Assembly: GCF_012295525.1 (NCBI RefSeq)
Contig: NZ_CP051167.1
Span: 3,827,501-3,891,500, forward strand
Direction: 5' to 3'
Source of the DNA: Oxynema aestuarii AP17
Lineage (GTDB): Bacteria; Cyanobacteriota; Cyanobacteriia; Cyanobacteriales; Laspinemataceae
DNA length: 64,000 nt
Program-made: the position numbers and the translations under genes
Notes under the pieces: model-generated
Told to the model about the DNA's origin: nothing
Databases searched by the model: none
The model's input: only the letters and a program-made list of their open reading frames with translations
Part shown: positions 8,601 through 17,855 of the stretch, piece by piece
Position numbering within the stretch: the stretch's first letter is position 1
How the letters are laid out: each line of letters opens with the position of its first letter

Positions 8601-11600
8601 TTAGTTCATCCCGACGATCTAGAGACGAACTTAGGGTTACTCAATACTTGTTTAGAAGGTCGCAGCCCTACTTACGAAGCCGAATTTCGGATGTTGACCC
8701 GTTCCGGCGAATGGAAGTGGATCCTCGCCCACGGCAAAGTTGTCGATCGCGACGAGCGAGGTCAGGCGCTTCGCATGGCGGGAACTCATAAAGATATCGA
8801 CGATCGCAAACAAGCCGAAGCCGAACGCCTAGAATTATTAGAGCGCGAACAAGCCGCCCGCAGCGAGGCGGAAGAGAACCGCAGCCGGGTCGAAACGATC
8901 CTCGAAAGTATCAGCGATGGCTTCTTCACGACCGATCGGCAATCGCAAGTGACCTACATGAACCAACAAGCCGAAGTCTTGTTACGAAAAAGCCGCAGCG
9001 AACTGCTCGGCGAAAATTTGTGGGAACACTTTCCCGAAGCCGTCGGGACTAAATTCGAGCGGGTTTACAACCAGGTGATGACCGAGCAAGTCCCGATCGG
9101 TTTTACCGAATTTTACCCGCCGTTGGCGGTCTGGTTTGAAGTACACGCTTATCCTTCAAAAGATGGGATTTCTATTTATTTTCAAGATGTGACCGATCGC
9201 CAGCAAGCGGAAGAGAATTTACGCGATCGCGAGCAGTTTTTACGCAGTATTTACGAAGGGATCGAAACGGCAGTTTTCATGGTCGATGTTTTAGACAATG
9301 GCGAGTTTCGCTATGTCGGCATCAATCCCACTAACGAGCGCTTGACCGGAATCACCGACGCCGAGTTAAGAGGGAAAAGCCCTCAAGAGATGTTACCCCC
9401 TGCGGCAGCCCGAGCCGTTACGAATTATTACCGCATGTGCGTGGAAGCACGAGCGCGCATCAGTTATGAAGAATGTTTGCCCTTTCGAGGGCAAGACACC
9501 TGGTGGATTACCAACTTAACGCCCTTGTTCGATCGCCACAATCGCGTTTATCGCTTGATCGGAACGTCTTTTAATATCAGCGATCGCAAAGCGGCGGAAA
9601 TCGCCCTGCAACAGCAACTCAAACGCGAGCAACTGCTCAAGTCGATTCAAGAGCGGATTCGTTCCTCGCTCAAACTCGATGAAATATTGGCGATCGCCGC
9701 ACAAGAAATTCGCAATTTCCTCGGCTGCGATCGCGTTTTAATTTACGAAGTTTTGTCAGAAGAACGGCGCCATCTGCTTACAGAATCCCTCGCTCCGGGA
9801 TGTCGGGCGATCTTGGCAGAAAGAGAGTACCAAGACAGTATATTTTCTCAATGGCAAGAACGAGGCAAGTTCGGAAGTATTGTAAAAATTGACGACATCG
9901 AAACTGCCGATCTCGACCCGGAATTCGTAGAGTTTATGAAGCATTTCGCGATTAAAGCGAAACTAGTTGTCCCGATTTTAAAAGATCGGAAAAATTGGGG
10001 TTTAATCGCCGCTCACTCCTGTACGAAATCAAGAAAATGGTATAATTACGAGGTTGAAGCGCTCCAACAACTTTCCGTACAGTTGGCGATCGCCGTGCAA
10101 CAATCGATCCTGTTCGAGCAAGCTCAAACTGAAATTGCCGAACGCAAAAAAGCCGAACTTGCCTTGAGAGAAAGTCAAGATTTCGTCCGTCGAATTGCCG
10201 ATACTTCGCCGAATCTACTCTATATTTTTGACGTCATCGAACAGTGCAATATCTATACGAATCGGGAGATTGCCGCTACTCTCGGTTACAGCTCGGAAGA
10301 AATTAAAGCAATGGGCAATAATTTATTGCCCAGTATCTTACACCCCGACGATTTATCCAAAATTCCCGAGCATTTTAAGCAACTCAATCGCGCCCAAGAT
10401 GATGAAGTCGTGGAGTTAGAATATCGGCTGCGAAATGTGCGCGGAGAATGGCGCGATATTCTCGCGCGCGAAGCAGTTTTTGCCCGCACGCAAGAGGGCA
10501 AACTCAAGCAATTAATCGGTACTGCATCGGACATTACCGAACGCAAAAAAACGGAAGCGGCCCTGCGTGAAAGTGCGGAACGGGAACGAGCCCTCGCGGC
10601 GGCGATCCGCCGAATCCGTCAATCCCTCAATTTAGAGACCATTTTTATCACTACCACGGAAGAATTAAGGGTTTGTCTCGATTGCGATTGCGTCTCTATT
10701 TACCGCTTCGATGACGACTATCGCGGTCAATTCATGGCGGAGTCGGTCGCCAAACCGAAATTCTCAACCCTCGGCAAATCGAAAGAGCGACAGCTTCAAG
10801 TTGTTGACGAGGAATCGAACCACTGCGGACTAGAAAATTTATTAAATTCTCCACATTTATGGGAGGAAGATCCGTACTACTCTACAGGTGAAAATCGACT
10901 GGAACTGAGCGAGACCACTTGCTTAGTCGTCGAAGATATTTATGAGAAGAATTTTAGGGATTGCTATCGCGAACGACTGGAATCTTTCCAGATTCGAGCC
11001 TATCTGATCGTGCCGATTTTTTGCAACTCCCGAGTCTGGGGGTTGCTGGCGGCTTATCAATGTTCCGGCCCACGAGAGTGGAAAACGAGCGATCGCAAAA
11101 TGGTCATCCAAATTGGCAATCAATTAGGAGTCGCTTTACAGCAATTTGAACTGCTCAATCGCACCCAAAAGCAATCGGAAGCCCTCGCGCAAGCTGCGAT
11201 CGCCGCCGATGCCGCCAACCGCTCTAAAAGCGAATTTCTGGCCAATATGAGCCACGAATTGCGAACCCCACTCAATGCGATTCTCGGCTTCGCTCAAATC
11301 ATGGTCGCAGACGATGGTCTTAACTCCGAACAACGCCGCAATTTGGAGATTATCAACCGTGCGGGTGCCCACCTGCTCGATTTAATTAATGATGTTTTGG
11401 AAATGTCAAAAATTGAAGCGGGGAGAATTCAATTAAACGAAAGTGATTTCGACTTGCTCTTACTGCTCGATACCTTGCAAGAAATTTTGAACGTTAAAGC
11501 CAATAGCAAAGGATTGGATCTCATTTTTGAGCGATCGCCCGACGTCCCCCAATTTATCTGTGGAGATGAAGGCAAATTGCGTCAAGTCCTGCTCAATCTC

Positions 11601-12662
11601 ATCGGTAATGCTATCAAATTTACCCACAAGGGTTCGGTCACTTTGCGCGTCACCCTCAAGAATGAGGCGACTGAGGCGGGTTCGGGCGATCGAGATTCCC
11701 CGTTCGATTACAATTTGGTATTTTCAGTAGAAGACACGGGGGAAGGAATCGCTCCCGCAGAAATGGGCAAACTCTTTGAAGCCTTCGGTCAAACTGAAAG
11801 CGGACAAAAATCGCAACAAGGAACGGGATTGGGTTTACCCATTTCACAGAAATTTGTAGAATTAATGGGAGGAAGTATAGAGGTTTGGAGTGAACGCGAT
11901 GTCGGAAGTATTTTTAGTTTTACGATTTTGGCTAAAGCCAGTTCTAGCGAAAACATCGGCGAAAAGTTAGCTCCCAAAGAAGCCCTCGAACTGGCTCCCC
12001 ATCAACCTCAAATTAACATTTTAGTCGTGGACGATCGCGACGAAAGCCGCTTACTCGTGCGTGAAATGCTCGCAGCTCTCGGTTTTGCCGTCCGAGAAGC
12101 CGCAAACGGTCTCGACGCGATCGACGTTTGGCGCGATTGGCAACCGGATCTCATTTTGATGGACATCCGAATGCCCGTTATGGATGGATTACAAGCGACC
12201 CAAAAAATTAAAGCTCAAGCCGCAAGGCAACAACCGATTATTATTGCCCTCACCGCCAGTGCGTTTGAAGAAGAACGTTCTAGCATTCTCGCCGCCGGAT
12301 GCGATGATTTTATTCGCAAACCCTTCCAACGAGATGATTTACTCGATAAAATTCGGGAACATTTAGATATCGAATATATCTACAAACAAGACGACAACGA
12401 AGCGACAGACAGTGTAAGACTAACAACTCCCCATTCCAACCAAAAAGATGACTTAAATTTGCTTTTGGCAGAAATGCCCGATCGATGGGTTCGACAAATT
12501 TATGAAAATGCCGCTCGATGTATCGATGACAACATTTTAGAACTGCTCGAAGAAGTCCCCGAAAATGCAGCTTATTTAGCTGAGACTTTAAGGGATTGGG
12601 CGAATAATTTCCAATTCCAAAAGATTATGGAATTCATCGATCGTGAAAAACCAGGGAGTTAA
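5634..12662 (+). CDS. Giant multi-sensor hybrid histidine kinase
   Basis: The 2342-residue product has this order: receiver 1 (17-135, phospho-Asp D65, Lys K117); two CBS pairs (206-466); coiled coil (468-540); PAS1 (541-652); GAF1 (661-810); PAS2 to PAS5 (822-1316); GAF2 (1336-1493); PAS6 (1513-1636); GAF3 (1656-1840); HisKA with MSHELRTPLN, His1874; HATPase with GTGLGLPIS (1969-2100); receiver 2 (2126-2243, D2177); helical tail. No membrane segment is seen, so it is cytosolic. GAF2 and GAF3 resemble phytochrome/cyanobacteriochrome GAFs. GAF3 keeps a Cys (C1777) at the bilin-attachment position, in CYRERLESFQIRA, where Tyr replaces the usual His. GAF2 has Glu1430 at that position. CBS domains usually bind adenine nucleotides. 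The next two genes are also receiver-kinases, so a shared phosphorelay is likely. Confidence 0.93.
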   Translation: MTDIANANQNRKPTANILVIDDTPDNLRLLGKSLRQLGYGVRLAKDPQLALQSAIARPPDLILLDIMMPELDGYEVCAQLKANEGTQQVPVIFLTAKGEVLDKVRAFELGAADYITKPFAMEEAIARIQNQLKFSHLSQELIRQKNLLQQEMQALQNFRSISPSSSPSLSPVALRGNAEANETVVPDLVVDPPFPESSALQESLFKHSQAIEKHCLRLSPATTVAEAIARMSQEGFSCALVVENNQLVGLFAERDIVKMAAEAIAPDEILLSDVMTPDPIAVNVCEAIDIFSILSILRQNRIRHLPAIDESGQIVGLITQSSIRQVLQPTDLLKLKQVDRAMTRKVIHCAPSASLLEIARLMATYRISCVVIAEPNNGSVGDAIPIGIITERDIVQFRALNLDLKAIAAREVMSAPLMPIEAGDSLWTAHQLMQRHRIRRLVVTSDNGTLAGILTQSSLLAALDPVEMQATLEVLRQQIDRRISQLNEVNQRLQQEISARERELRQRTILEQELRTQNLRLQAEIQERIRAENALAKQEQLFRTVAENAPAAIMRLDRQYRYLYVNRMTEDIAGIVADEFIGKTSRELGFDESCVGQWETTIAQVFDRRTAQSIEYELPGSNGIRYFSARIVPEFDHTGEVASVLAIAHDIGDRKRREQALRSIVEGTASTTGDNFFYECTRYLAQVLQIRHALIAEQADPEFTKARTLAWWAGDSHRENIEYELAGTPCQKVFRGEACFYPDSVRDRFPDDPYFPQLKIESYFGIPLNDSKGRAIGVLTIFDEEPMENDADTQTILKIFAARASAELERRQAEKTLKQQAAAIAATTDGIAILDPQNRYTYLNAAHLQIFDYERPEELLGKSWQQLYPSRELERFEREVIPQLLEKGSFRLDAIGLRRDGQEVPHEVSVSLLDSGDRICIIRDCTERQQAQAALQESEQRLQVVLEGSDLGWWDLNLATGVVYFSERWKTMLGYRDEDIENDPNAWLQLVHPDDLETNLGLLNTCLEGRSPTYEAEFRMLTRSGEWKWILAHGKVVDRDERGQALRMAGTHKDIDDRKQAEAERLELLEREQAARSEAEENRSRVETILESISDGFFTTDRQSQVTYMNQQAEVLLRKSRSELLGENLWEHFPEAVGTKFERVYNQVMTEQVPIGFTEFYPPLAVWFEVHAYPSKDGISIYFQDVTDRQQAEENLRDREQFLRSIYEGIETAVFMVDVLDNGEFRYVGINPTNERLTGITDAELRGKSPQEMLPPAAARAVTNYYRMCVEARARISYEECLPFRGQDTWWITNLTPLFDRHNRVYRLIGTSFNISDRKAAEIALQQQLKREQLLKSIQERIRSSLKLDEILAIAAQEIRNFLGCDRVLIYEVLSEERRHLLTESLAPGCRAILAEREYQDSIFSQWQERGKFGSIVKIDDIETADLDPEFVEFMKHFAIKAKLVVPILKDRKNWGLIAAHSCTKSRKWYNYEVEALQQLSVQLAIAVQQSILFEQAQTEIAERKKAELALRESQDFVRRIADTSPNLLYIFDVIEQCNIYTNREIAATLGYSSEEIKAMGNNLLPSILHPDDLSKIPEHFKQLNRAQDDEVVELEYRLRNVRGEWRDILAREAVFARTQEGKLKQLIGTASDITERKKTEAALRESAERERALAAAIRRIRQSLNLETIFITTTEELRVCLDCDCVSIYRFDDDYRGQFMAESVAKPKFSTLGKSKERQLQVVDEESNHCGLENLLNSPHLWEEDPYYSTGENRLELSETTCLVVEDIYEKNFRDCYRERLESFQIRAYLIVPIFCNSRVWGLLAAYQCSGPREWKTSDRKMVIQIGNQLGVALQQFELLNRTQKQSEALAQAAIAADAANRSKSEFLANMSHELRTPLNAILGFAQIMVADDGLNSEQRRNLEIINRAGAHLLDLINDVLEMSKIEAGRIQLNESDFDLLLLLDTLQEILNVKANSKGLDLIFERSPDVPQFICGDEGKLRQVLLNLIGNAIKFTHKGSVTLRVTLKNEATEAGSGDRDSPFDYNLVFSVEDTGEGIAPAEMGKLFEAFGQTESGQKSQQGTGLGLPISQKFVELMGGSIEVWSERDVGSIFSFTILAKASSSENIGEKLAPKEALELAPHQPQINILVVDDRDESRLLVREMLAALGFAVREAANGLDAIDVWRDWQPDLILMDIRMPVMDGLQATQKIKAQAARQQPIIIALTASAFEEERSSILAAGCDDFIRKPFQRDDLLDKIREHLDIEYIYKQDDNEATDSVRLTTPHSNQKDDLNLLLAEMPDRWVRQIYENAARCIDDNILELLEEVPENAAYLAETLRDWANNFQFQKIMEFIDREKPGS

Positions 12663-12666
12663 GCTG

Positions 12667-13794
12667 TTGAAACAAGATATCTTGATCGTTGACGATACCC
12701 CGGATAACTTGCGCGTGTTATCTTCTTTATTAGCCAGTCAAGGGTATTTAGTTCGTAAAGCTTTAAATGGGCCGCTCGCTTTACAAGCTTGTCAGAAACA
12801 GTTACCGGATCTGATTCTGCTCGATATTATGATGCCGGAAATGGACGGCTATGAAGTGTGCAATCATCTCAAATCCGACCCCACTACTCAAAACATTCCC
12901 GTCATTTTTATCAGCGCCCTCGACAATCCATTTGATAAAGTCAAAGCGTTTAATATTGGCGGCGCCGATTACATTACCAAACCCGTTCAAGCGGAAGAGG
13001 CGATCGCCCGCGTTTCCCATCAACTGACGATCGCCGAACAGCAACGACAACTCGCCGAACAAAATGCCCAATTGCAACAGTTAAATCAAAAGCTGAAGCG
13101 ATCGAATGCCGATTTAGAACAATTCGCCTATCACGTCGCCCACGATTTGCGATCGCCGATTCAGAGTATCATTTTATTCGCCGAACTCGCCGAAGATCGC
13201 TTCGAGGACTGTCTCGGAACTAAAGGTCGAGACTATATGGAGGGTATCATTAATTCGGGACTGAGAATGAAAGATACCATCGACAATTTACTCACTTATT
13301 CGCGGGTCGAACTCAGTAAAAATAACTTCCAACTCACCGATTGCGAACAAGTTTTAAGCGAAGCATTGGCGAATTTAGCCGAAGAAATTAGATCTTCCGG
13401 CGCGGTCATTACCCATTCAAATTTACCGACCCCGATCGCCGATCGCACCCAACTGGTGCGCCTGTTTCAAAACTTAATCGGAAATGGGATCAAATTTCGC
13501 GATACTGATATCGTCCCTCAAATTAAAATTGGAGCGGAATTGATGGGCGATCGTGAATGGATGTTTTCGATACAAGATAACGGAATCGGGATCGCACGGG
13601 AATCCTTCGAGCGCATTTTTGAGATTTTCGAGCGCTTGGATACCTCCAAAAAATATCCCGGAAGTGGGATCGGAATGGCGATTTGTAAAAAAATTGTCGA
13701 ACGTCATGGGGGTAAAATTTGGCTCGAATCCGAACTCGGTCGCGGAACGACCTTTTACTTTACCTTACCCGCCCAAGGGAGCGTTAACCCTTAA
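12667..13794 (+). CDS. Receiver-histidine kinase hybrid
   Basis: An N-terminal receiver (phospho-Asp in LILLDIMMPEMDG, residue 53 of this start) is followed by a coiled coil, a HisKA with YHVAHDLRSP (His159) and an HATPase with a G1/G2 region (DNGIGI, GSGIGMAICKK). TTG at 12667 is preferred because GGGAG lies 8 bases upstream and it starts 4 bases after the preceding stop; a GTG at 12643 would overlap the upstream gene and shows no ribosome site. This HisKA subtype (AYVASHDL-like) is that of phytochrome-type kinases. The receiver closely resembles those of the two flanking kinases. It has no sensor domain of its own, so it probably receives phosphate from, or passes it to, a partner. Confidence 0.9.
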   Translation: MKQDILIVDDTPDNLRVLSSLLASQGYLVRKALNGPLALQACQKQLPDLILLDIMMPEMDGYEVCNHLKSDPTTQNIPVIFISALDNPFDKVKAFNIGGADYITKPVQAEEAIARVSHQLTIAEQQRQLAEQNAQLQQLNQKLKRSNADLEQFAYHVAHDLRSPIQSIILFAELAEDRFEDCLGTKGRDYMEGIINSGLRMKDTIDNLLTYSRVELSKNNFQLTDCEQVLSEALANLAEEIRSSGAVITHSNLPTPIADRTQLVRLFQNLIGNGIKFRDTDIVPQIKIGAELMGDREWMFSIQDNGIGIARESFERIFEIFERLDTSKKYPGSGIGMAICKKIVERHGGKIWLESELGRGTTFYFTLPAQGSVNP

Positions 13795-13923
13795 ATCTAA
13801 AGCGATCGGAGTGAATCGGCGATCCTCTCCGACCCTCGTAGTTATCTTGTTATATTTTGATGGGTGGCTAACAATTAAAGATCGTTAAAGATCTGAAAAA
13901 TTGCCTCTTTAAAAATTACTCCA

Positions 13924-15828
13924 ATGGAAAATAAATCCAGCGAAACCGACTATAAAGCAACCATTTTGGTCGTTGACGATACGCCGGACAACTTGCGCGT
14001 GGTATCGGCGATTTTAGTCGATCGGGGATATCAAGTCGGCAAAGCTTTAAACGGACAACTGGCACTGATGGCGTGCAAACATTTATCTCCGGATTTGATT
14101 TTACTCGATATCAATATGCCGGAGATGAACGGCTATGAAGTTTGTAAAAAATTAAAAACAAACCCACAAACACAAGAAATTCCGATTATTTTTATTAGCG
14201 CTCTCGACGATGTTCTCGATAAAGTTAAGGCTTTTGAAGTTGGCGGCGTCGATTACATTACTAAACCGTTTCAATCCGCCGAAGTGATTTCGCGCGTTGA
14301 CAGTCACCTGAAGTTGCGATCGCTGCAAATTGCCCTACAAGCACAGAATGACTCTTTAGAACGAGAAATCGAACAGCGCCAAAAAATACAAGAGGCTTTA
14401 GAACTGAGTGAAGCGCAAAATCTCGCCCTCCTCAATGCAATTCCGGATTTGATGCTGCGGATTAGTGCGGACGGTATCTTTTTAGATTATCGCATGGCTA
14501 AAAATAGCGACGATGCCAATCAAAACTCCGTGCGGGCTAATCTGTTAACGAGCTTTGCAGCTTCGACGAGTTCACCGGGGAGCGATCGCCTGTCTCCTTC
14601 CTATACTAATCCACAATCTAATCCTCATCTAAAACTGCACGCTTCCCTATTTCCCGAAGTCGATCGCCCCGAACAGCACAATCCTTACATCGGTCAAAAA
14701 CTCACCGATATTTTATCGGAAGATTTGGCCTTTTGGATGATGCACTATACGCAACAAACCCTGATGACTTCGCAAATGCAAGTGGGTGAGTTCGTCCAAC
14801 AAATTGACCGTCGGTGGCACGGTTACGAGGCGCGATTTGTCAAAAGCGGTCCGTCGGAAGTGCTGGCGATCGTGCGCGATATTTCCGAACGCAAACAAGC
14901 GGAAGCGGAACGCTTGAAAACAGAAGCGATTTTGCGCGCGCAGAAGCAACAGCTCGAAAAAACTTTATCCGATCTCAAACAAGCTCAAGCGCAACTCATT
15001 CAAAGCGAAAAAATGGCGAGTTTGGGGCAACTCGTCGCCGGAATTGCCCACGAAATCAACAATCCGATCAATTTTATTTATGGCAATGTTTCTTATTTAA
15101 AACAGTATGCGATCGAATTATTAAAAGCTTTAGAGTTTTACCAACATGAATTTAAGGGGGGCGATCGCGATGACGGTGACGATCTGGATCTGGACTTTTT
15201 GAAAAGCGATACCCAAAAAATTTTAAATTCCATGCAAAATGGAGCCGATCGCATCCGCAAAATTGTCACGTCTTTACGTAATTTTGCGCGACTCGACGAA
15301 GCGGAAATGAAGTGCGTGGATCTTCACGAAGGGATCGAGAGTAGTTTGGTGCTGGTCAGACACCGATTGAAACGCGAAGCGGGCGATCGCCAAATTCAGG
15401 TGATTAAAGAATACGGCGATTTACCCAAAGTCATGTGTTATCCCAGCCAACTGAACGAAGTCTTTTTTAATTTGCTCAATAACGCGATCGATACGATCGA
15501 AGAAAAGTTGAAAACCACGACAGGTTCATCCGAGGCGGAGGACGACGATCGCGGTTGGATTCGCATTCGCACGGAAACGACGGCTGAGGGGACGGTGACG
15601 ATTCGGATCGCCGATAGTGGTTTGGGGATTCCGGAGTCGGCGCGATCGCGCTTGTTCGATCCCTTTTTCACGACCAAATCCCCCGGTAGCGGTACGGGAT
15701 TGGGACTGTCAGTGAGCTATCAAATCGTCGTCCAAAAACACCACGGTCAGATCCTTTGTGATTCGACGCCGGGACGGGGGACGGAGTTTATACTAAAAAT
15801 ACCTATCAATCCGAGTGAGAAAGAATAA
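13924..15828 (+). CDS. Receiver-PAS-histidine kinase hybrid
   Basis: The receiver occupies about 13-130 (phospho-Asp D62 in [15 protein letters not shown]). A coiled coil and a PAS-like region follow (about 165-330). The PAS is interrupted by a 60-residue low-complexity Ser/Asn/Pro insert, and the motif [13 protein letters not shown] closes it. A second coiled coil leads into HisKA with [14 protein letters not shown] (His376) and an HATPase (about 450-630) with DSGLGIP and [13 protein letters not shown]. The protein is soluble. It is 129 bases after the previous kinase and on the same strand, so co-transcription is plausible. The HEINNP kinase subtype differs from that of the two upstream kinases. 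Confidence 0.9.
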   Translation: MENKSSETDYKATILVVDDTPDNLRVVSAILVDRGYQVGKALNGQLALMACKHLSPDLILLDINMPEMNGYEVCKKLKTNPQTQEIPIIFISALDDVLDKVKAFEVGGVDYITKPFQSAEVISRVDSHLKLRSLQIALQAQNDSLEREIEQRQKIQEALELSEAQNLALLNAIPDLMLRISADGIFLDYRMAKNSDDANQNSVRANLLTSFAASTSSPGSDRLSPSYTNPQSNPHLKLHASLFPEVDRPEQHNPYIGQKLTDILSEDLAFWMMHYTQQTLMTSQMQVGEFVQQIDRRWHGYEARFVKSGPSEVLAIVRDISERKQAEAERLKTEAILRAQKQQLEKTLSDLKQAQAQLIQSEKMASLGQLVAGIAHEINNPINFIYGNVSYLKQYAIELLKALEFYQHEFKGGDRDDGDDLDLDFLKSDTQKILNSMQNGADRIRKIVTSLRNFARLDEAEMKCVDLHEGIESSLVLVRHRLKREAGDRQIQVIKEYGDLPKVMCYPSQLNEVFFNLLNNAIDTIEEKLKTTTGSSEAEDDDRGWIRIRTETTAEGTVTIRIADSGLGIPESARSRLFDPFFTTKSPGSGTGLGLSVSYQIVVQKHHGQILCDSTPGRGTEFILKIPINPSEKE

Positions 15829-16004
15829 GCGACTCAGTAAATACCTGAGCGAGGAGCCGGAGGGGGCGATCGCCTGTTTTGCCATTGGCGGAGGACCCTA
15901 CAGCGACGAAGCGAAGCCGATCCACTTTCACGGTGCAAATGGTAAAGTGAAAAGCAATCGACCATAGAATCTCTGATTCATTCAATTCAAGGGAAAAAGC
16001 AATC

Positions 16005-16232
16005 ATGGTTCAACGCGGTTCTAAAGTTCGTATCTTGCGCAAAGAGTCCTACTGGTACAAAGATGTCGGCACCGTCGCATCTGTGGATCAAAGCGGCATT
16101 ATCTATCCGGTGATCGTTCGCTTTGACAAAGTAAACTACTCTGGGGTCAACACCAACAACTTCGGCATGGAAGAAGTTGTCGAAGTTGAAGCCCCCAAAG
16201 CGAAAGGTGGCAAAAAAGCCGCTAAAAAATAA
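16005..16232 (+). CDS. psaE: Photosystem I reaction centre subunit IV (PsaE)
   Basis: The 75-residue protein starts [18 protein letters not shown] and contains [11 protein letters not shown] and [12 protein letters not shown], the SH3-like PsaE fold. PsaE sits on the stromal (cytoplasmic) face of photosystem I, helps ferredoxin and flavodoxin docking, and supports cyclic flow. The Lys-rich tail ([11 protein letters not shown]) is a cyanobacterial-style extension. A purine-rich AAGGGAAAAAG precedes the ATG. Length and sequence are canonical. Confidence 0.97.
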   Translation: MVQRGSKVRILRKESYWYKDVGTVASVDQSGIIYPVIVRFDKVNYSGVNTNNFGMEEVVEVEAPKAKGGKKAAKK

Positions 16233-16351
16233 GCGCGCTGAGTCGTTCGCGGCGATCGCGACAAGTCCAACCGTTGCCTAATTCGGTGGTAGCGCGCTTC
16301 GAGCTTGTTGCTGTTAGCCGCACGGCAAGCAGCCCTTCACCTGGATGAACC

Positions 16352-17215
16352 GTGCCTGAATTACCTGAAGTTGAAACTGTGCGCCGAGGTCTCGAAACAG
16401 CGACTCTCGGCGCTTTAATTGTGGGTGGGGAGGTACACTTAGAACGCACGATCGCCCACCCCGTTTCGGTTGGAGCTTTTTTAGCCGGACTCTCCCACTG
16501 CGCGATCGCCGCATGGCAGCGCCGGGGGAAGTATTTACTCGCTCGTCTGGAAGCGCGCGATCGCCCTTCCGGCGAGAAGGATGGGGGATGGCTCGGGGTT
16601 CACTTACGGATGACCGGACAATTGCTGTGGCTCTCTCCTGACGAACCCCTACAAAAACATACCCGGGTGCGCTTGTTCTTGGATGGCGATCGCGAGTTGC
16701 GCTTTGTGGATACGCGCAGCTTCGGTCAAATGTGGTGGGTTCCGCCGCAAACTCCGGTGGAGGCGATCGTTAGCGGACTCGCTCAACTCGGTCCCGAACC
16801 GCTCTCGGCGGACTTTTCCCCGGATTATCTCTACGAACAACTCCGCCGCCGCCACCGTCCGATCAAAACGGCGTTACTGGATCAGGGGATCTTGGCGGGA
16901 TTGGGGAATATTTATGCAGATGAATCGCTCTTTTTAGCGGGAATCTTGCCGATGACGCCCTGTAACGCCCTCGATCGCTCTCAAACGCAGCGTCTCTACG
17001 AGAGCATCGTTAAAGTTTTGCAAACGGCGATCGCCGAAGGCGGGACGAGTTTCAGCACCTTTCTCAACCTGCACGGGGTCAACGGCAACTATACGGGGGT
17101 GGCTTGGGTTTACAAGCGCACCGGAGAACCTTGCCGTCTGTGCGCTACGGCGATCGAGCGGGTTAAATTGGCGGGGCGATCGACCCATTTTTGTCCCCAA
17201 TGTCAGGGACTTTGA
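16352..17215 (+). CDS. mutM: Formamidopyrimidine-DNA glycosylase
   Basis: The GTG-initiated protein begins PELPEVETVRRGLE, where the Pro after the removed formyl-Met is the catalytic nucleophile and the Glu assists. HLRMTGQL and the C-terminal zinc finger (CRLCAT...CPQCQ) are present. This bifunctional glycosylase/AP lyase removes 8-oxoguanine and formamidopyrimidines, relevant in a cell producing oxygen. It is 287 residues long, normal for the family. It lies 119 bases after psaE on the same strand. A heptamer repeat begins directly after the TGA stop. Confidence 0.96.
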   Translation: MPELPEVETVRRGLETATLGALIVGGEVHLERTIAHPVSVGAFLAGLSHCAIAAWQRRGKYLLARLEARDRPSGEKDGGWLGVHLRMTGQLLWLSPDEPLQKHTRVRLFLDGDRELRFVDTRSFGQMWWVPPQTPVEAIVSGLAQLGPEPLSADFSPDYLYEQLRRRHRPIKTALLDQGILAGLGNIYADESLFLAGILPMTPCNALDRSQTQRLYESIVKVLQTAIAEGGTSFSTFLNLHGVNGNYTGVAWVYKRTGEPCRLCATAIERVKLAGRSTHFCPQCQGL

Positions 17216-17236
17216 GAGTTTAGAGTTTAGAGTTGG
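17216..17236 (+). repeat. Heptamer tandem repeat abutting the mutM stop
   Basis: Three units, GAGTTTA GAGTTTA GAGTTGG, start at the base after the mutM stop; a related TTTTAGATTTT follows shortly after. Confidence 0.7.
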
Positions 17237-17600
17237 GATTTTTTAGATTTTCAGGGGATGGTGTTGGGAGTTGCAGTCGGTAACTCGGCGTTTTGTGTAG
17301 TGTTGATTTTATAAAATCATCTGGGCTTGTGCCCCTAAGACCCACCCTCGATCGGGAAGGAGGGCGATCGCCTGTCAAATATAAGAAATATTTAAAAGTA
17401 TTTAGAATTATTGAGAAGTATGGCGGAATTTTGAGGCATTTGAGGAAATCTTGAGAAATGATTTGTAATTTTTTGTAACGTTAAAGAAAAACTCCACAGT
17501 TGAGGCAGTCCGTCCCCCCCGCCCCCGAGCCAGCGATCGCCTCACGGGGACGTAAAATAAGGGAGGAATTCAATACCGATCTATCCGCAAAAGATAACTT
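17237..17600. other. Intergenic region before ndhO
   Basis: It contains HIP1 sites and an AT-rich stretch with several TTTGAGG/TTGAGAA-like words at 17400-17470. No gene or clear terminator is visible; the ndhO promoter is presumably here. Confidence 0.5.
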
Positions 17601-17816
17601 ATGGCCATCAAAAAAGGTTCTTTCGTGCGCGCGATTCGCGAAAAGTTAGACAATAGTGTAGAAGCCAAAGCCAGCGATTCGCGGTTTCCGCCTTATATCT
17701 TTGAGACCAAGGGGGAAATCCAAGAAATTCGCGACGAGTACGCTTTAATCAAATTCGGAGAAGTGCCGACCCCGAACATTTGGTTGCGGGTCGATCAACT
17801 CGAAGAATTCAAATAG
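17601..17816 (+). CDS. ndhO: NAD(P)H-quinone oxidoreductase subunit O
   Basis: The 71-residue protein starts [19 protein letters not shown] and contains [16 protein letters not shown] and [10 protein letters not shown], matching NdhO. NdhO is a small peripheral subunit of the cyanobacterial and chloroplast NDH-1 complex, which takes electrons from ferredoxin for cyclic flow and respiration. It is full length. The gene is 39 bases upstream of mdh on the same strand. Confidence 0.95.
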   Translation: MAIKKGSFVRAIREKLDNSVEAKASDSRFPPYIFETKGEIQEIRDEYALIKFGEVPTPNIWLRVDQLEEFK

Positions 17817-17855
17817 CCCGGTTCGATCCTCACATTCTTACCCCATAGTGACATC

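Noticed and set aside
9640-10110. GAF2 of the giant kinase as a second bilin-binding domain
   Set aside because: Its Cys position is Glu1430, and no alternative Cys in the usual place is seen.
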